A program made the position numbers and the translations under genes. Shown one piece after another: positions 33,448 to 34,023 of a stretch of DNA of 34,023 nt. Position 1 is the stretch's first letter. The number at the start of each line of letters is the position of its first letter. Below the pieces are notes generated by a model, which was not told the DNA's origin, made no database searches, and saw only the letters and a list, made by a program, of their open reading frames with translations. Source of the stretch: Verrucomicrobiota bacterium (lineage in GTDB: Bacteria > Verrucomicrobiota > Kiritimatiellia > RFP12 > UBA1067); assembly GCA_023269675.1 (NCBI GenBank), contig JAHFSX010000044.1, forward strand, positions 1-34,023, written 5' to 3'.

Positions 33448-33452
33448 CTCCT
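33425..33452. repeat. aactcct heptamer tandem array
   Basis: Four 7-bp units, aactcct, aactcct, agttcct, aactcct, spanning the end of the second ABC ATPase gene and stopping 4 bp before the Maf start codon. It encodes the last residues and the stop of the ATPase. Confidence 0.8.
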
Positions 33453-33456
33453 CCTT

Positions 33457-34023
33457 ATGGCCATCCCCCTCATCCTCGGCTCAGCCTCGCCCCGCCGCAA
33501 GAAGATCCTGCACGCGCTGGGCTGCGCCTTCACCGTTTCCACCGCCGACACCGTCGAGATCCACGACGCGGCCGACCCCGTGCACACGGTGGTCACCAAC
33601 GCGCTGGAGAAATACCGCGCCTGCCGCAAGCGCCATCCCGAAGCCGCGCTCGTCACGGCCGACACGCTGGTGTGGTTCGAAGGCCGACTCATCGGCAAAC
33701 CGGTGGATCTCGAGGAGGCCGCGCAGTTCCTGCGCGCCTTCTCTGGCCGCACGCAGATCGTCTACACCGGCATGGCGCTGGGGTTGCCGCACCACGAGCC
33801 CGAGCTCCGCGTGGAGGCCTCTTCCGTGCAGTTCAAGATCCTGTCGGAGGAGTCCATCCTGACGTATCTTCACAAGACGCGGCCGCTCGACCGCGCGGGG
33901 GCGTATGACATCGACGAGAACGGCGACCTGCTGATCGCCGGCTACAGCGGCTCCTACACCAACATCATGGGCCTGCCCGAAGCGCCGGTGCGCGACTGGC
34001 TCGCCGCGCACGGCCTCATTTGA
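33457..34023 (+). CDS. Maf family nucleoside triphosphate pyrophosphatase
   Basis: 188 residues, complete and ending at the last base of the window. The family motifs are GSASPRRKKIL (8-18), TADTLV with catalytic D69, IGKP (79-82), DRAGAYDIDENG (145-156) and NIMGLP (169-174). Maf proteins hydrolyse nucleoside triphosphates (dTTP/UTP, or modified nucleotides such as m7GTP, by subclass) to monophosphate and pyrophosphate, and are linked to septum control. The subclass cannot be set by eye. The start is the ATG at 33457, 9 nt after the ABC gene; the repeat just upstream leaves no Shine-Dalgarno sequence, so translation may depend on coupling. Confidence 0.93.
   Translation: MAIPLILGSASPRRKKILHALGCAFTVSTADTVEIHDAADPVHTVVTNALEKYRACRKRHPEAALVTADTLVWFEGRLIGKPVDLEEAAQFLRAFSGRTQIVYTGMALGLPHHEPELRVEASSVQFKILSEESILTYLHKTRPLDRAGAYDIDENGDLLIAGYSGSYTNIMGLPEAPVRDWLAAHGLI

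Overview
The window is a GC-rich bacterial chromosome segment with 17 protein genes and three tRNAs. The protein families point to the PVC group, most likely Kiritimatiellota or a close relative. They include very large secreted LamG, Ig-like and MBG proteins, secreted proteins ending in a 'W..V...F...FYRL' type module, an SHD1-like small secreted protein and thrombospondin type 3 repeats. This placement is inferred from recognised families, not from a marker gene. No phage integrase, transposase, CRISPR array or rRNA was seen.

Layout. Positions 1-540 hold divergent tRNA units: tRNA-Leu(CAG) and tRNA-Glu(CTC) on the minus strand with a good promoter and terminator, and tRNA-Thr(CGT) on the plus strand with its own promoter and terminator. 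At 552-2610 a double-ACT regulator-like protein precedes a UPF0210/DUF711 (PFL-like) protein and a strong terminator. At 2746-5121 (minus) lies a large MscS-type channel with a coiled-coil extension.

Positions 5233-26307, about 21 kb and all minus strand, form a locus of six secreted proteins. In transcription order these are a 574-aa exported protein of unknown function, a 320-aa exported protein with a phage tail-collar domain, a 2957-aa three-LamG protein whose C-terminal part resembles the TcB-binding end of Tc toxin TcA subunits, a 277-aa calcium-binding-repeat protein, a small SHD1-like protein, and a 2532-aa protein with a beta-helix and three seven-repeat (propeller-like) arrays. The last four are tightly packed, with a TAATG junction between the last two. 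This locus is the best candidate here for an undescribed system.

Positions 26684-30180 (minus) form a housekeeping operon: citrate synthase, then an aldo/keto reductase with two 4Fe-4S motifs, then a small MscS channel, with a good promoter at 30252-30280. A split chromate transporter pair (30297-31450, minus) is divergent from a plus-strand set of two oligopeptide-type ABC ATPases and a Maf pyrophosphatase (31574-34023).

A second theme is short repeat DNA at gene borders: an attcgtg repeat, a cgcagag inverted repeat, an aactcct heptamer array and a dispersed 30-bp element. In places these have become the ends of coding regions.
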